A DNA stretch of 64,000 nt from Candidatus Gastranaerophilales bacterium (GTDB taxonomy: Bacteria; Cyanobacteriota; Vampirovibrionia; Gastranaerophilales; Gastranaerophilaceae), in NCBI GenBank assembly GCA_023662705.1, contig JAMPIM010000003.1, positions 16,875 through 80,874 of the forward strand. The letters are read 5' to 3'. The translations under genes and the position numbers were made by a program. A model generated the notes under the pieces. The model worked only from the letters and a program-made list of their open reading frames with translations. It was not told the origin of the DNA and did not search any database. How positions within the stretch are numbered: position 1 is the stretch's first letter; each line of letters begins with the position of its first letter. This document shows positions 1-8,804 of this stretch, one piece after another.

Positions 1-1141
1 AATCAAGCCAGTATGTAAGATTATTTTCTTTGCATACATAATCCAGTTCTTTTAGTAATTCTAGATTTGCGCATTGAATATCACGAATTTGTCCTTGAGC
101 ACGAGGCAAATTTGTTATATCAAAATTTTCATTCTTGTATTTTTGATAAGGTGTATTTTCTCTTCTTAGCCATACATTAGGTTTTGCAATACTTAGTTTC
201 ATACCCAAAATACAAAAATTCAAGCGTATTTCGGCACTGTTTTTGATGGAAAATATGAATTTGGCTAATTTAAAAAGAATGGTTGGTATAGTAAGAATCC
301 CAAATAATATATATTTTGTTTTGTAAATACCAACGTAAGCTTTTAGCAACCAATTCAGATTAACTTTTTTATAATAATTCATTCTTTCAGGCAGCTGAAA
401 ACAATGTTCAAATGCAAATTTTTGCATTTCTTTATATACAAAAATTCTGTCTTTTTCTCTTTGTTCTTTTAATGCTTTTGAGTTGCAGGTTGAATCAGAA
501 CGCTGTATATAATGATATAATGTATTGGGAACAGAAATAATTTTATTAGCAAAATAAACTGATTTTACTGCAAATTCTACGTCTTCATGCAAACGTTGTT
601 CGGTAAAAAAGATATTATTATTTTTTAAAAAAGAAGTTCGATAAATTTTATTTACACTGTTAAAAAATCGATTTGTTCTATCTGAGCATAATTTAATTTT
701 ATCTGAGATATTTTTAGCAGTTTTAGTTTGATTATATTTTAAAATATATTTCGTATAATTTTTCTTATGCTTGATTATACTTGCAGAGGCAATATCTGAT
801 TCGTTTTCTTTAGCTGCATAATATAGTTTTTCAAAAAAATCTCTATCAACATAGTCATCAGGGTCAACAAAACCAATGTATTCACCTTGTGCAGCTTTAA
901 TCCCGTTATTTCTTGCTGTACCTTGTTTAGCATTTTCTTGTATAAGTACTTTAATCCTGCTGTCTTTTTGGGTGAAATCCGATAATATTTTTAAACTGTT
1001 GTCGGTTGAACCGTCATCAATACAAATAATTTCCAAATTTTGGATTGTTTGGTTGATTAATGATGTCAGACACGTTTCCAGATATTTTTCAACATTATAA
1101 ACTGGAATAATAATTGATAAACAAATTAAATCTTTTTTCAT
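1..1141 (-). CDS. Glycosyltransferase family 2 fused to LicD-type domain (3' end outside window)
   Basis: The ATG at 1141 is preceded by AAAGGTGG. The first ~110 codons read as a GT-A family 2 glycosyltransferase: SIIIPVYNVEKYL near residue 9, a CIDDGSTDNS nucleotide-binding segment, and a VDPDDYVD segment carrying the metal-binding Asp residues. After a middle region with hydrophobic patches, the last ~30 codons before the edge (RDIQCANLELLKELD, then VCKENNLTYWLD) match the start of LicD phosphotransferase domains, which transfer phosphocholine or similar groups to surface glycans. The likely product is a bifunctional enzyme that builds and decorates a cell-surface polysaccharide. 380 codons are visible and the LicD catalytic part lies beyond the window. 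It is divergent from the XRE regulator at 1275. GT2 assignment is firm; LicD rests on a short N-terminal piece. Confidence 0.85.
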   Translation of the reverse strand, partial: MKKDLICLSIIIPVYNVEKYLETCLTSLINQTIQNLEIICIDDGSTDNSLKILSDFTQKDSRIKVLIQENAKQGTARNNGIKAAQGEYIGFVDPDDYVDRDFFEKLYYAAKENESDIASASIIKHKKNYTKYILKYNQTKTAKNISDKIKLCSDRTNRFFNSVNKIYRTSFLKNNNIFFTEQRLHEDVEFAVKSVYFANKIISVPNTLYHYIQRSDSTCNSKALKEQREKDRIFVYKEMQKFAFEHCFQLPERMNYYKKVNLNWLLKAYVGIYKTKYILFGILTIPTILFKLAKFIFSIKNSAEIRLNFCILGMKLSIAKPNVWLRRENTPYQKYKNENFDITNLPRAQGQIRDIQCANLELLKELDYVCKENNLTYWLD

Positions 1142-1153
1142 AGCCACCTTTTA

Positions 1154-1225
1154 CATTACATTTGTTCAAAATGTATTACATGTAATGAGTTTACCATGAA
1201 AATATAAAAGGCAATACATGTAATG
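1154..1225. promoter_or_regulatory. Repeated ATGTAATG/CATTACAT sites, candidate operator
   Basis: The divergent gap between the glycosyltransferase and the XRE gene holds three copies of an 8-mer: CATTACAT at 1154-1161, ATGTAATG at 1180-1187 inside the perfect 12-bp palindrome ATTACATGTAAT (1175-1186), and ATGTAATG at 1218-1225 inside AATACATGTAAT. Symmetric repeated sites beside a small HTH regulator are typical of autoregulatory operators. Binding by the adjacent XRE protein is inferred. Confidence 0.5.
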
Positions 1226-1274
1226 TATTTTTTAATAATAGGAAATATAACTGGTTATAAGAGAAGTTAATCTA

Positions 1275-1619
1275 ATGTATTCTGGTTTTATGATATATGA
1301 TGATAAAAAATTTATCGGGCAGGTAATTAAAAATGCCCGTAAAAAAGCCAAATTAACCCAAAATCAATTAGCCGAAGCAATTGGGATGTCTGAAAAGAAT
1401 TTAGGAAATATTGAAAACGGGAAGCAATTTCCTCAGGTTAATAATTTTTTACATATTATGGAATTTTTAAATATTCCTTTGGAAGATTTTGGGGTCAACA
1501 ATATATCTTGCAGTGATAAAGCAAAACAAAATCTGCTTAAGTTACTTTTATCTGTAAATCCAAAGCATGCCGAAAGTTACTGCAAAATTTTTGAGTTAAT
1601 TAATGATATTAAATATTAA
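1275..1619 (+). CDS. XRE-family helix-turn-helix regulator
   Basis: 114 residues. An HTH_3/Cro-CI fold spans about residues 15-70: IKNARKKAKLTQNQLAEAIG, then the recognition helix in MSEKNLGNIENGKQFP. The C-terminal ~45 residues look like a small helical dimerisation tail. The start at 1275 has AGAGAAG about 8 nt upstream; a second in-frame ATG at 1290 lacks a ribosome site. Symmetric repeats lie just upstream, so autoregulation and control of the divergent glycan transferase is a reasonable guess. The 3' end overlaps the convergent dapF by 11 nt. Confidence 0.85.
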   Translation: MYSGFMIYDDKKFIGQVIKNARKKAKLTQNQLAEAIGMSEKNLGNIENGKQFPQVNNFLHIMEFLNIPLEDFGVNNISCSDKAKQNLLKLLLSVNPKHAESYCKIFELINDIKY

Positions 1620-2457
1620 TCTCAGCATTAAACATATACTCAGCAGGGCCTGATAAGAAGACATCTCCTTGTGGCTTGTTTGGGGTGCCGTTCCAGACGA
1701 CATTAACTTTTCCTCCAAGAAGTTCTACATCTACATTGTTTTCCAGTAATCCGTTAAGGATACCTGCTACAACGCTTGCGCAAGCTCCTGTTCCGCAGGC
1801 AAGAGTGATTCCGCAGCCGCGTTCCCAGACGCAGAGTTCAATTTCTTTTGGAGAGTGAATTTTTATAAATTCAACATTGGTTTTTTCGGGGAATTCTGCT
1901 CCGAGTTCGATTTCCGGGCCGTAAGTTTTTGCAAGTTCAAGAAGGTTTTCGTTATCTTTTATAAAGATTACAAAATGCGGGTTTCCCATAGAAACAGCAT
2001 TGCCGACAAAAATTCTGTCTTGTACCGAGATTTTATAATTAAGATTATCATTCGGAAGGAACGGAATTTCGTTTGTGTCTAAAATCGGTTTTGACATATT
2101 AACGCGAACCTGACCGTTATCAAGTATTTGCGGTTTTATAATCCCTGCAAGAGTTTTTACGGTGAATTCTTTTTTATCAACAAGTTTTTTATCATAAACA
2201 TATTTTGCAAAACATCTCATTCCGTTACCGCACATTTGCGCTGTTGAACCATCTGAGTTGTAGAAAAACCATCCTATATCCGCTTCATCACAGTTTGTAT
2301 CAGGAATAATTAAACCATCTGCTCCTACGCCAAAATGTCTGTCGCAAAGCTTTCTAGCTGCTTCATCCATTTGTAAACCTGATTTTTTGAATTCTTCATA
2401 ATCAACGATTACAAAATCATTTCCGCATCCCTGCATTTTGGTAAATTTTATTCCCAT
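1609..2457 (-). CDS. dapF: Diaminopimelate epimerase
   Basis: Interconverts LL- and meso-diaminopimelate in the lysine/peptidoglycan pathway, in the cytoplasm. 282 residues, normal family length. Family signatures are present: MQGCGNDFVIVDY at the N terminus, CGNGMRC with the first catalytic Cys, and LACGTGACA with the second. The start is placed at MGIKFTKM (2457) because AAAGAGG lies a few bases upstream; a longer reading would add nine residues without support. It is divergent from hisS across 53 bp that also hold a TATAAT-like box for this strand. lysA, the next DAP-to-lysine gene, is at 41939. Confidence 0.97.
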   Translation of the reverse strand: MGIKFTKMQGCGNDFVIVDYEEFKKSGLQMDEAARKLCDRHFGVGADGLIIPDTNCDEADIGWFFYNSDGSTAQMCGNGMRCFAKYVYDKKLVDKKEFTVKTLAGIIKPQILDNGQVRVNMSKPILDTNEIPFLPNDNLNYKISVQDRIFVGNAVSMGNPHFVIFIKDNENLLELAKTYGPEIELGAEFPEKTNVEFIKIHSPKEIELCVWERGCGITLACGTGACASVVAGILNGLLENNVDVELLGGKVNVVWNGTPNKPQGDVFLSGPAEYMFNAEINI

Positions 2458-2510
2458 TATTAAAAACCTCTTTTTATAGTACAATATGATTATATAGGGG
2501 AATTAAAACG

Positions 2511-3740
2511 ATGGCAATAATAAAAGTACAAAAAGGAACAAAAGATATATTACCTGCTGATATGCCTGTTTGGCATTTTATGGAAGAAAAGGCTAATGAA
2601 GTTTTTTCAAAATACGGCGCAAAAGAAATTAGAACTCCGATTTTTGAAGCAACAGAATTATTTGCACGCGGTGTTGGTGATACAACAGATATTGTTAACA
2701 AAGAAATGTACACTTTTGAAAAATCTGAGCGTTCTTTAACACTTCGTCCTGAAAACACAGCTGGTGTTGTTCGTTCTTTTATTGAAAACGGTATGCACAG
2801 ACTTTCCGCTCCTGTAAAATTATGGTACAAAGGCCCAATGTTCAGATATGAAAGACCTCAGGCAGGACGTCAAAGACAGTTTCATCAGGTTGGTGTGGAA
2901 GTTTTTGGTATCAAACAAGCGACTGCTGATGCAGAAGTTATTTTGATGGCGGTTAATTATCTTAAGGCTCTAGGGCTTAATGATTTATCTGTTGAATTGA
3001 ATTCTCTTGGGTGTCCTCAATGCCGTGAAGTTTTCAAAACAAAACTTAAAGAAGTTTTAAAACCTTATTTATCTCAGCTTTGTCCAGATTGCCAATCAAG
3101 ATATGAAAAAAATCCTCTAAGACTTTTGGATTGTAAAGTTGAAGAGTGTAAAGAAATTTATGCAAAACCTGAAATTCAATCTGTTATTCAATCTGATTTT
3201 ATTTGCGATGATTGTTCTAATCATTTTGAAGAATTAAAAGGTTATTTGGATAAATTAGGTGTAAATTATTCGATTAATAAGCTTCTTGTAAGAGGTTTGG
3301 ATTACTATAACAGAACTGTTTTTGAAATAAAATCAAACAATCTGGGTTCTCAGAATGCTGTTTGCGGCGGCGGCCGCTACGACAGCCTTGTGAAAAACCT
3401 TGGCGGAGAAGATACTCCTGCAATCGGTTTTGCAATGGGTATGGAAAGGTTAGCCTCACTTCTTGGTGAAAAACAAGATGAGAAAACTCAGGCATTTGTA
3501 GTTTCTAATAACTCTCTTGAGGCTATCAAATTAACTGAAGAGTTGCGTGCTCAAGGTATCACTTGTGAATTCGATTTGACTAATAAAAAGTTTGTTAAAC
3601 AACTTGAAAAAGCTTCTAAAGTTGCAAAATATGCACTTATTTTAGGTGAAGATGAAATCGCAGCTGATAAGGTTACGGTTAAAAATTTGTCAAACTCAGA
3701 ACAGAAAACTGTAGATAGAAATAGCAATTATTTTATTTAG
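2511..3740 (+). CDS. hisS: Histidyl-tRNA synthetase
   Basis: Class II aminoacyl-tRNA synthetase charging tRNA-His, cytoplasmic. 409 residues, near the bacterial norm. Class II motif 2 is visible as MFRYERPQAGRQRQFHQVG, the histidine-specific loop as LVRGLDYYNRTVFE, and motif 3 as AIGFAMGMERL. The C-terminal ~90 residues form the anticodon-binding domain. A cysteine-rich insert (residues ~165-220: CPQC, CPDC, CDDC) suggests a metal-binding insertion. AGGGGAA precedes the ATG. The next gene follows after 16 nt. Confidence 0.98.
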   Translation: MAIIKVQKGTKDILPADMPVWHFMEEKANEVFSKYGAKEIRTPIFEATELFARGVGDTTDIVNKEMYTFEKSERSLTLRPENTAGVVRSFIENGMHRLSAPVKLWYKGPMFRYERPQAGRQRQFHQVGVEVFGIKQATADAEVILMAVNYLKALGLNDLSVELNSLGCPQCREVFKTKLKEVLKPYLSQLCPDCQSRYEKNPLRLLDCKVEECKEIYAKPEIQSVIQSDFICDDCSNHFEELKGYLDKLGVNYSINKLLVRGLDYYNRTVFEIKSNNLGSQNAVCGGGRYDSLVKNLGGEDTPAIGFAMGMERLASLLGEKQDEKTQAFVVSNNSLEAIKLTEELRAQGITCEFDLTNKKFVKQLEKASKVAKYALILGEDEIAADKVTVKNLSNSEQKTVDRNSNYFI

Positions 3741-3756
3741 CTGTTTTCTTCTTAAT

Positions 3757-4560
3757 ATGCGTATAAATTCGTATGACAGTACTTCATTTGGTGTGAATCT
3801 GAATTCTCCGAAACTTCGTTATGACAAAAAAGATTTTTTTGTTAATATTAACGGTTACGGGAAGAATTGGCTTTGGGCATATAGAACAAAGAAAACGGCT
3901 GATAAAGCAGTTGATTTGGTACGAAAAGATTCTGAGCCTGAATCGGTTTTGAAGTTTATAACAAACGGGATTGCAAAAGCAAATAAGTTTTGTATGGAAA
4001 GGAATAAGCGTTCAAAAACGGGGCTTTTGAGAGCCCAGAGAGATGGCTGGGAATCTCCTGAATGGCCTTGGGGTGATTTGATTACGTATTTTGGAGCAGG
4101 ACGCTATAGTTTGTATAAAGCAAGACTGCATGAGACTGGTATGAATCAGCCGATAACAAGACCTAATGATAAAATTGGGATTTCACGTCCCACATATACT
4201 CATGAAATTATTCATGGAAACAGCGGGTGTATAAATGATTCATTGGATTATGTTTTTGAACTCAGTAAGAAAATTTTTCCGAAATTTATACATAAAGAAG
4301 TTCAATCCGAGGATATGAAAGAGGTTAATGATACAATAGCTGAAATTAGATGGGTACTTGCGCATTCAACTCCTTGGGTTAGAGGAAGTGATGCTATTTC
4401 AAATGTTTTTATGCGTGTAATGTATAAAGCAATCGGGATAAAAACTTATCCTTTAGCAGAAGGTGTTTCGTTGGATTTGGAAGCTTATTGTACGGAGCTT
4501 GAGGATTATAAAAAAGAGTTTCCGTATTATTTTGAGAAACCGCCTGAAATTATTGAGTAA
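3757..4560 (+). CDS. Hypothetical protein with N-terminal SFG element
   Basis: 267 residues, not recognised. The N terminus (STSFGVNLN, Phe11) resembles the short Phe-centred element found at the front of about ten other proteins in this window. There is no signal peptide or membrane segment. The middle has aromatic-rich stretches (ESPEWPWGDLITYFG) and a possible metal-site-like segment (THEIIHGNSGC, a HExxH-like pattern with Ile replacing one position), so a hydrolase-like fold is conceivable but unproven. It follows hisS by 16 nt without a clear ribosome site, so it is probably cotranscribed. An intrinsic terminator follows. Confidence 0.75.
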   Translation: MRINSYDSTSFGVNLNSPKLRYDKKDFFVNINGYGKNWLWAYRTKKTADKAVDLVRKDSEPESVLKFITNGIAKANKFCMERNKRSKTGLLRAQRDGWESPEWPWGDLITYFGAGRYSLYKARLHETGMNQPITRPNDKIGISRPTYTHEIIHGNSGCINDSLDYVFELSKKIFPKFIHKEVQSEDMKEVNDTIAEIRWVLAHSTPWVRGSDAISNVFMRVMYKAIGIKTYPLAEGVSLDLEAYCTELEDYKKEFPYYFEKPPEIIE

Positions 4561-4592
4561 AAAAAAGAACCCCGAAGGGTTCTTTTTTTTTA
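4561..4592. terminator. Bidirectional intrinsic terminator
   Basis: Stem AGAACCC/GGGTTCT (4566-4572 with 4577-4583), CGAA loop, T-run on the right and A-run on the left, between convergent genes ending at 4560 and 4593. Confidence 0.9.
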
Positions 4593-5729
4593 TTATTCGT
4601 AAATATAACCGTTTGTAAGGTCAATTTTGATAGGAGCAAGAAGTCTCAAGTTAACGATTTCGTTAGGCATTGTTAAGACTTTAGCGCCTTTGAATATTCT
4701 TCTCCAGAATCCGATTTTCTTAGGATCAAGAGTTGCTACACCGTAAACCATTACAGCCTGGTCGTTTGGAGTTACTAGAAGTTCGTTCTTGATAATAACT
4801 TCGCCGTTTTGTCTGAATAGTTTACCTTTTTGAACGTATTTTACCTGACCTTTCATATCACTGTTTTCAGAGATAAGAAGATATTTTTCTTTAGTAACAT
4901 AGTTTTGTGGTGTTTTAGCTGTGTAAATATCAGTTACGTTTGAAATTTCTGAACCAACAACTGTTTCAAGCTTGATAGGGAAGATAGTTCCGGCAGGAAC
5001 AATACCGATTGAACCTTGAACTTTTACGTTGTCAACGATATAACCTTCAGCTGTTCTTTTTTGCATAACTTCTGCAAGTTTAGCGTTTGGATTAAGCTTA
5101 GCTTCCTGCATCATTTTGTAAAGAATCATAGCAACTTCTGCTCTGTTTGCAGGTCTTTCAGCTTCCATTTTGCCTTCGTGACCAGGCATAACAACAACAA
5201 GGTCAAGAACGTGAGCTTTTGCAGCTGCCATCAAGAACCAAGCAGGCATTTGAGTATAATCTTCGTATGATTTAGAGATAATATCGTTAGCTCTTTGCTG
5301 GCTGATTTGGTTTGTAGTTAAAGCGTTTACTGCGATGTTGATAGCTTCTGCTCTTGTTACTGAGTCAAAAGGTCTGTAGCCTGTACCTTTAGCATCAGGG
5401 ATTAGGTCGAAATAAACCGCTTTTTTGATTTGATTATAAGCCCAGAAATCAGGAGTTACGTCTATGAAGTGGATATCCTGAGTAACGTCTGTATTTTCTT
5501 GTCCTAAAGCTTTGATAGCCATAGAAGCAAATTCTGCTCTTGTTACAGGGATATCAGGTTTGTAAGTTCCGTCAGGGTAACCTACAACAACACCGACTTC
5601 TGTTAAAAATTTGATTGATTGATATGCCCAATGAGCTTCGTCCATATCAGTATAGAATGCGTTTGCAGGGTTGTTTAACATAACTAATGCTGCTAAAACG
5701 AACATACCTTTGATTAATCTTTTGAACAT
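4593..5729 (-). CDS. SLH-domain envelope protein
   Basis: 378 residues. A Sec signal peptide (positive MFKRLIKG, then a hydrophobic core ending NPANA at about 24) precedes three S-layer-homology modules at roughly residues 25-80, 85-145 and 155-215, each with a TRAEF/TRAEA/NRAEV core. The C-terminal ~160 residues are beta-rich and unassigned. In cyanobacteria and relatives, SLH modules tether envelope proteins to peptidoglycan-linked polymers; a structural role bridging wall and outer membrane is inferred. AAAGGAGG lies 7 nt before the ATG, a strong ribosome site fitting an abundant protein. Confidence 0.92.
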   Translation of the reverse strand: MFKRLIKGMFVLAALVMLNNPANAFYTDMDEAHWAYQSIKFLTEVGVVVGYPDGTYKPDIPVTRAEFASMAIKALGQENTDVTQDIHFIDVTPDFWAYNQIKKAVYFDLIPDAKGTGYRPFDSVTRAEAINIAVNALTTNQISQQRANDIISKSYEDYTQMPAWFLMAAAKAHVLDLVVVMPGHEGKMEAERPANRAEVAMILYKMMQEAKLNPNAKLAEVMQKRTAEGYIVDNVKVQGSIGIVPAGTIFPIKLETVVGSEISNVTDIYTAKTPQNYVTKEKYLLISENSDMKGQVKYVQKGKLFRQNGEVIIKNELLVTPNDQAVMVYGVATLDPKKIGFWRRIFKGAKVLTMPNEIVNLRLLAPIKIDLTNGYIYE

Positions 5730-5812
5730 TAAATGTCCTCCTTTTTAGTATAGAACTCTATAACTCTATGCTATATGAAAAAGGCGCTTAATGCAATTTA
5801 TTTTAACATTTA

Positions 5813-6745
5813 TTAATACAACTCAAATTCAGATTTTTGCGGGAATTTTTGCTCCAAGAGCACTTTTATATTTTTCCTGTCTTCGGGTTTGGTTTTTCTG
5901 CAATCATTTATGCATAAAAGTTTTGTATTAACTTTCTGAATCTCTTTTATCGCAGATGTTGTTATATTATAGCATTTTGATTCGGCAGACAGTTTCTTAA
6001 AGTATCTGTTATAAAAACTTGGTTGGATGTTTCTTAATTCACCCATATTTTTAGCAAGTGTATAATATGTGACGCACATTCTTTGCATATCCGTGAATTT
6101 TCTGAATCTATGATTTAAGGTTTCATCAAATTCGGGTTTAAACTCTTCAATACACTCTAAAAATAATGATTTTCTATAAGCATCAATGCCGTGATGCGGG
6201 AAGAATGCGGGGATGTTTTTATTAAATCTTTTCTTTACAAGATTATATGCTCTCTGTATGGTATGTCCATAAAGATGTTTATAAATCCTGAAATTCCAAA
6301 TCCTTTTATCAACTCTGCAAACAGGTTTTTCATCAACAAAGAAAAAGTCTTTGTCCACATTATCCCATAAGAGGGTATCATCATTAGCATAAAGAAAATA
6401 CTCAGACAATTCCGGAATATAAGGAATTCTTGATTCGATTGCACACGAATTAAACAACGGTAATTTATCTTGAGGAATTATTTCCGAATGGTCAACAATT
6501 TTAATCTTTTTGTTCTCTAAGTTTAACCATTCGGGAGTTTGATTATCTGTAACAAGAAAAATTCTGTTTATCCAAGGTGCATATTTTTCTATTGAACGAA
6601 GCGAATATTTTAGTTCGTCATTATTAACAAAACTACAATCATCAACTGCGTCTTTATTATAGCTTTTTGTGGTGTATTTGCTTTTCTTTTCGCGCCAGTT
6701 TTTATCGTTTTCATCTACCCACAAGTAAACTAAATCAATATTCAT
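5813..6745 (-). CDS. Stealth-family sugar-phosphate transferase
   Basis: Stealth proteins are hexose-1-phosphate transferases that build phosphodiester-linked capsules or exopolysaccharides. Here the N terminus IDLVYLWVDENDKNW matches conserved region 1, and FLYANDDTLLW around residue 110-125 matches conserved region 2 with its acidic residues. A CR3-like FFPHHGIDAYRKS lies near residue 190. The start at 6745 is chosen because AAGGAGG sits 5 nt upstream; a start at 6763 would place this site inside the gene. 310 residues. With the GT2-LicD gene at the left edge, this points to a decorated surface polysaccharide. Confidence 0.88.
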   Translation of the reverse strand: MNIDLVYLWVDENDKNWREKKSKYTTKSYNKDAVDDCSFVNNDELKYSLRSIEKYAPWINRIFLVTDNQTPEWLNLENKKIKIVDHSEIIPQDKLPLFNSCAIESRIPYIPELSEYFLYANDDTLLWDNVDKDFFFVDEKPVCRVDKRIWNFRIYKHLYGHTIQRAYNLVKKRFNKNIPAFFPHHGIDAYRKSLFLECIEEFKPEFDETLNHRFRKFTDMQRMCVTYYTLAKNMGELRNIQPSFYNRYFKKLSAESKCYNITTSAIKEIQKVNTKLLCINDCRKTKPEDRKNIKVLLEQKFPQKSEFELY

Positions 6746-6786
6746 TTCATCCTCCTTCTTCATTATATATGAAACAGAGAAAAGGG

Positions 6787-6819
6787 AACAGGCGGCGGAG
6801 CGAAGCTCCGCCGCCTGTT
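6787..6819. terminator. GC-rich 15-bp hairpin, probable terminator of the sigma factor gene
   Basis: AACAGGCGGCGGAGC pairs perfectly with GCTCCGCCGCCTGTT around a GAA loop. Read on the minus strand it lies just past the sigma-factor stop and is followed by a short pyrimidine run (TTCCCTTTTCTCT), a weak U-tract. The GC content is far above the surroundings. Confidence 0.6.
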
Positions 6820-6831
6820 AATCAGATGTCC

Positions 6832-7770
6832 TTAACATGCATCCAGATAAGATTTAAGACACTCGATATTATCAACTTTTCTTAGTTTTTGTATAGCAGC
6901 GTTTTCGATTTGTCTTATACGTTCTTTTGAGAATCCTAATGCGTTTCCGATTTGTTCCAGTGTTTTAGGTTCCTCATCGTCAATCCCGAATCTGCGTTTA
7001 ATAATTTCCTGTTCCCGTTGGTCTAATTTGCTTATCAGTCTTGTGATATCCTGTTCCTGTAATTTGCTCTGTGCGCTTGCTTCCGGCGATTTATAAGTCG
7101 TATCTTCCACATAATCCTGAATACATAAATCGTCTGTTACAAATGTATCTAAGCTCACAGGTTCTTTTTTAAGTGCGTTTTTTACTTCTTCAATTTTTTT
7201 GAAATCCAACCCTGAGATTTTTGAAATAGTTTCGTCATCAGGCTCAAGAGTATCATTTCCAATAATGTCTTCGCAAGCTTTCTTGTACCTGCGAATCTTA
7301 TCAAGCATATGCACAGGAATCCTAATAGTACGAGAGTGATTAGAGATTGCCCTGATAATTGTTTGTTTAATCCACCATGTTGCGTAAGTAGAGAATTTAA
7401 AATTTTTTCTGTAGTCATATTTTTCTGCCGCCTTTATTAATCCTAATGATCCTTCCTGTACCAAATCCATAAACAGAACACCCTGCCCGATATATTTCTT
7501 GGCAATACTCACAACAAGTCTTAAGTTTGCCTGCACCAATTTTTCTCTTGCCTGTTCTCTCTCTTGTTTAGTACCTTCCTGAATCGCTTTCCCCAGCTCA
7601 ATTTCCTCTCTTTTTGTAAGCATTCGTTTTCTGCCGATTTCTTTTAAATACATTTGTAAAATATCATCGTTGTTTACAACAGCACTAAAAGTTTTTGGCA
7701 GTGTTAAATCCATTTCACTATCGTCGATGTACTCGACGTTGTTACTCAAAGCTCTGCTCATCTTTTTCAT
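6832..7770 (-). CDS. RNA polymerase sigma factor, RpoD/SigA-like (group 1 or 2)
   Basis: 312 residues. Region 1.2 (DDILQMYLKEIGRKRMLT), region 2 (NLRLVVSIAKKYIGQG; the melting segment with FKFSTYATWWIKQTI), region 3 and region 4 (EPKTLEQIGNALGFSKERIRQIE) are all present, so it is a sigma-70-family factor. It lacks region 1.1 and a long non-conserved region, which suits either a compact primary factor or a cyanobacterial-type group 2 factor. It is not a FliA-type flagellar sigma, which lacks region 1.2. GGAGGAG overlaps the first ATG too closely, so the second ATG (Met4, 7761) may be the true start. Confidence 0.93.
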   Translation of the reverse strand: MKKMSRALSNNVEYIDDSEMDLTLPKTFSAVVNNDDILQMYLKEIGRKRMLTKREEIELGKAIQEGTKQEREQAREKLVQANLRLVVSIAKKYIGQGVLFMDLVQEGSLGLIKAAEKYDYRKNFKFSTYATWWIKQTIIRAISNHSRTIRIPVHMLDKIRRYKKACEDIIGNDTLEPDDETISKISGLDFKKIEEVKNALKKEPVSLDTFVTDDLCIQDYVEDTTYKSPEASAQSKLQEQDITRLISKLDQREQEIIKRRFGIDDEEPKTLEQIGNALGFSKERIRQIENAAIQKLRKVDNIECLKSYLDAC

Positions 7771-7801
7771 CTCCTCCGTTCTAAATTAATAGACGAAGTT
7801 T

Positions 7802-8785
7802 TTATGAAAAAGTTCCCTTGATTAAAATATCTTTTCCAATTTGTTTTATTTCGTAGATACTAAGTTGTTTTGATTGATTGATATCTTCAATATTATCCCC
7901 GTTGAAACAACTGAATCCGTTATTGTCATTCAGAATCTTTGGAGCAATAAATTGATAAACTTCATCAATAATATTCTCTTTCAATAAAGCTCCTGCAAGA
8001 GTTCCTCCGCATTCAACAAACACAGTGCAGGCACCTTGTTTATATAATTCTTGCAAGGTTTCTTTCAACGGTAATTTTGAAATATAAATTTTTCCCTGCT
8101 GATAAATTCTGGAATCGGGATTTGTGCGGGAATGTCTGTCTAAAATGCATTTAAACTTGTGTTCCATTGTCGGATTATCGGCAATAACAGTGTTTGAACT
8201 TGTCATAATACAATCAAATTCTTTGCGCATACGATAAACTTCTTCGCGTGCTTCAGAAGAAGTTATCCATTTTGATGAACCTGTTTTTGCAGCGATTTTA
8301 CCGTCCATTGTAGTTGCAGTTTTCAAAACTACATAAGGCAATTTTGTCGTGATATTTTTGATAAAAACACGGTTTAGGAATCTTGCTTCTTCTTCCAAAA
8401 CTCCTTCAACAACTTCTATCCCTGCGTTCTTGAGTTTAGAAATCCCGTCTACTTTAGGATTTGGGTCGCGCATTGCAAAAACCACACGTGCTAATTTGTG
8501 CTCAATGATTAAGTCAACACAGGGCGGAGTCTTGCCATAATGCGAACATGGTTCAAGATTGACATACAAAGTTCCGCCTTCTGCTTCGTTATTTTTTAAT
8601 TTAAGTAAAGCATCACGTTCTGCGTGGTTTTTACCGTATTTTTTGTGGTAACCTTTTGATACTACATTTCCTTCTTTGTCAAGAACAACGCAGCCGACCA
8701 TAGGATTAGGCGCAACATTGCCTTTCCCTTTGATTGCAAGAGAAAGGCAATGTTTCATGTATTTTTCGTCTAAACTTGTTGTCAT
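7802..8785 (-). CDS. ribD: Riboflavin biosynthesis deaminase/reductase
   Basis: Performs the second and third steps of riboflavin synthesis: pyrimidine deamination, then ribose side-chain reduction. The N-terminal half is a zinc cytidine-deaminase fold (HAERDAL and PCSHYGKTPPC). The C-terminal half is the reductase (TTMDGKIAAKTGSSKWIT, IMTSSNTVIADNP). 327 residues, slightly short because the reductase is compact. The start at 8785 is supported by the family N terminus (DEKYMKHCLSLA). No ribosome site precedes it; TATAAT (8792-8797, minus strand) ends 6 nt before the ATG, so a leaderless mRNA is predicted. Confidence 0.95.
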   Translation of the reverse strand: MTTSLDEKYMKHCLSLAIKGKGNVAPNPMVGCVVLDKEGNVVSKGYHKKYGKNHAERDALLKLKNNEAEGGTLYVNLEPCSHYGKTPPCVDLIIEHKLARVVFAMRDPNPKVDGISKLKNAGIEVVEGVLEEEARFLNRVFIKNITTKLPYVVLKTATTMDGKIAAKTGSSKWITSSEAREEVYRMRKEFDCIMTSSNTVIADNPTMEHKFKCILDRHSRTNPDSRIYQQGKIYISKLPLKETLQELYKQGACTVFVECGGTLAGALLKENIIDEVYQFIAPKILNDNNGFSCFNGDNIEDINQSKQLSIYEIKQIGKDILIKGTFS

Positions 8786-8804
8786 ACAAGTATTATAACG
8801 CAAT

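Noticed and set aside
4149..4156. GCCGATAA on the plus strand
   Set aside because: Inside the 3757 coding sequence and lacking the -35 half.
6832..7770. Flagellar sigma factor FliA
   Set aside because: The protein has region 1.2 and the length of an RpoD/SigA-type factor, so it cannot be assigned as the factor reading the sigma-28 promoters.
8175..8182. GCCGATAA on the minus strand
   Set aside because: It encodes IADN inside ribD and has no TAAAGTTT-like box at 11-nt spacing.
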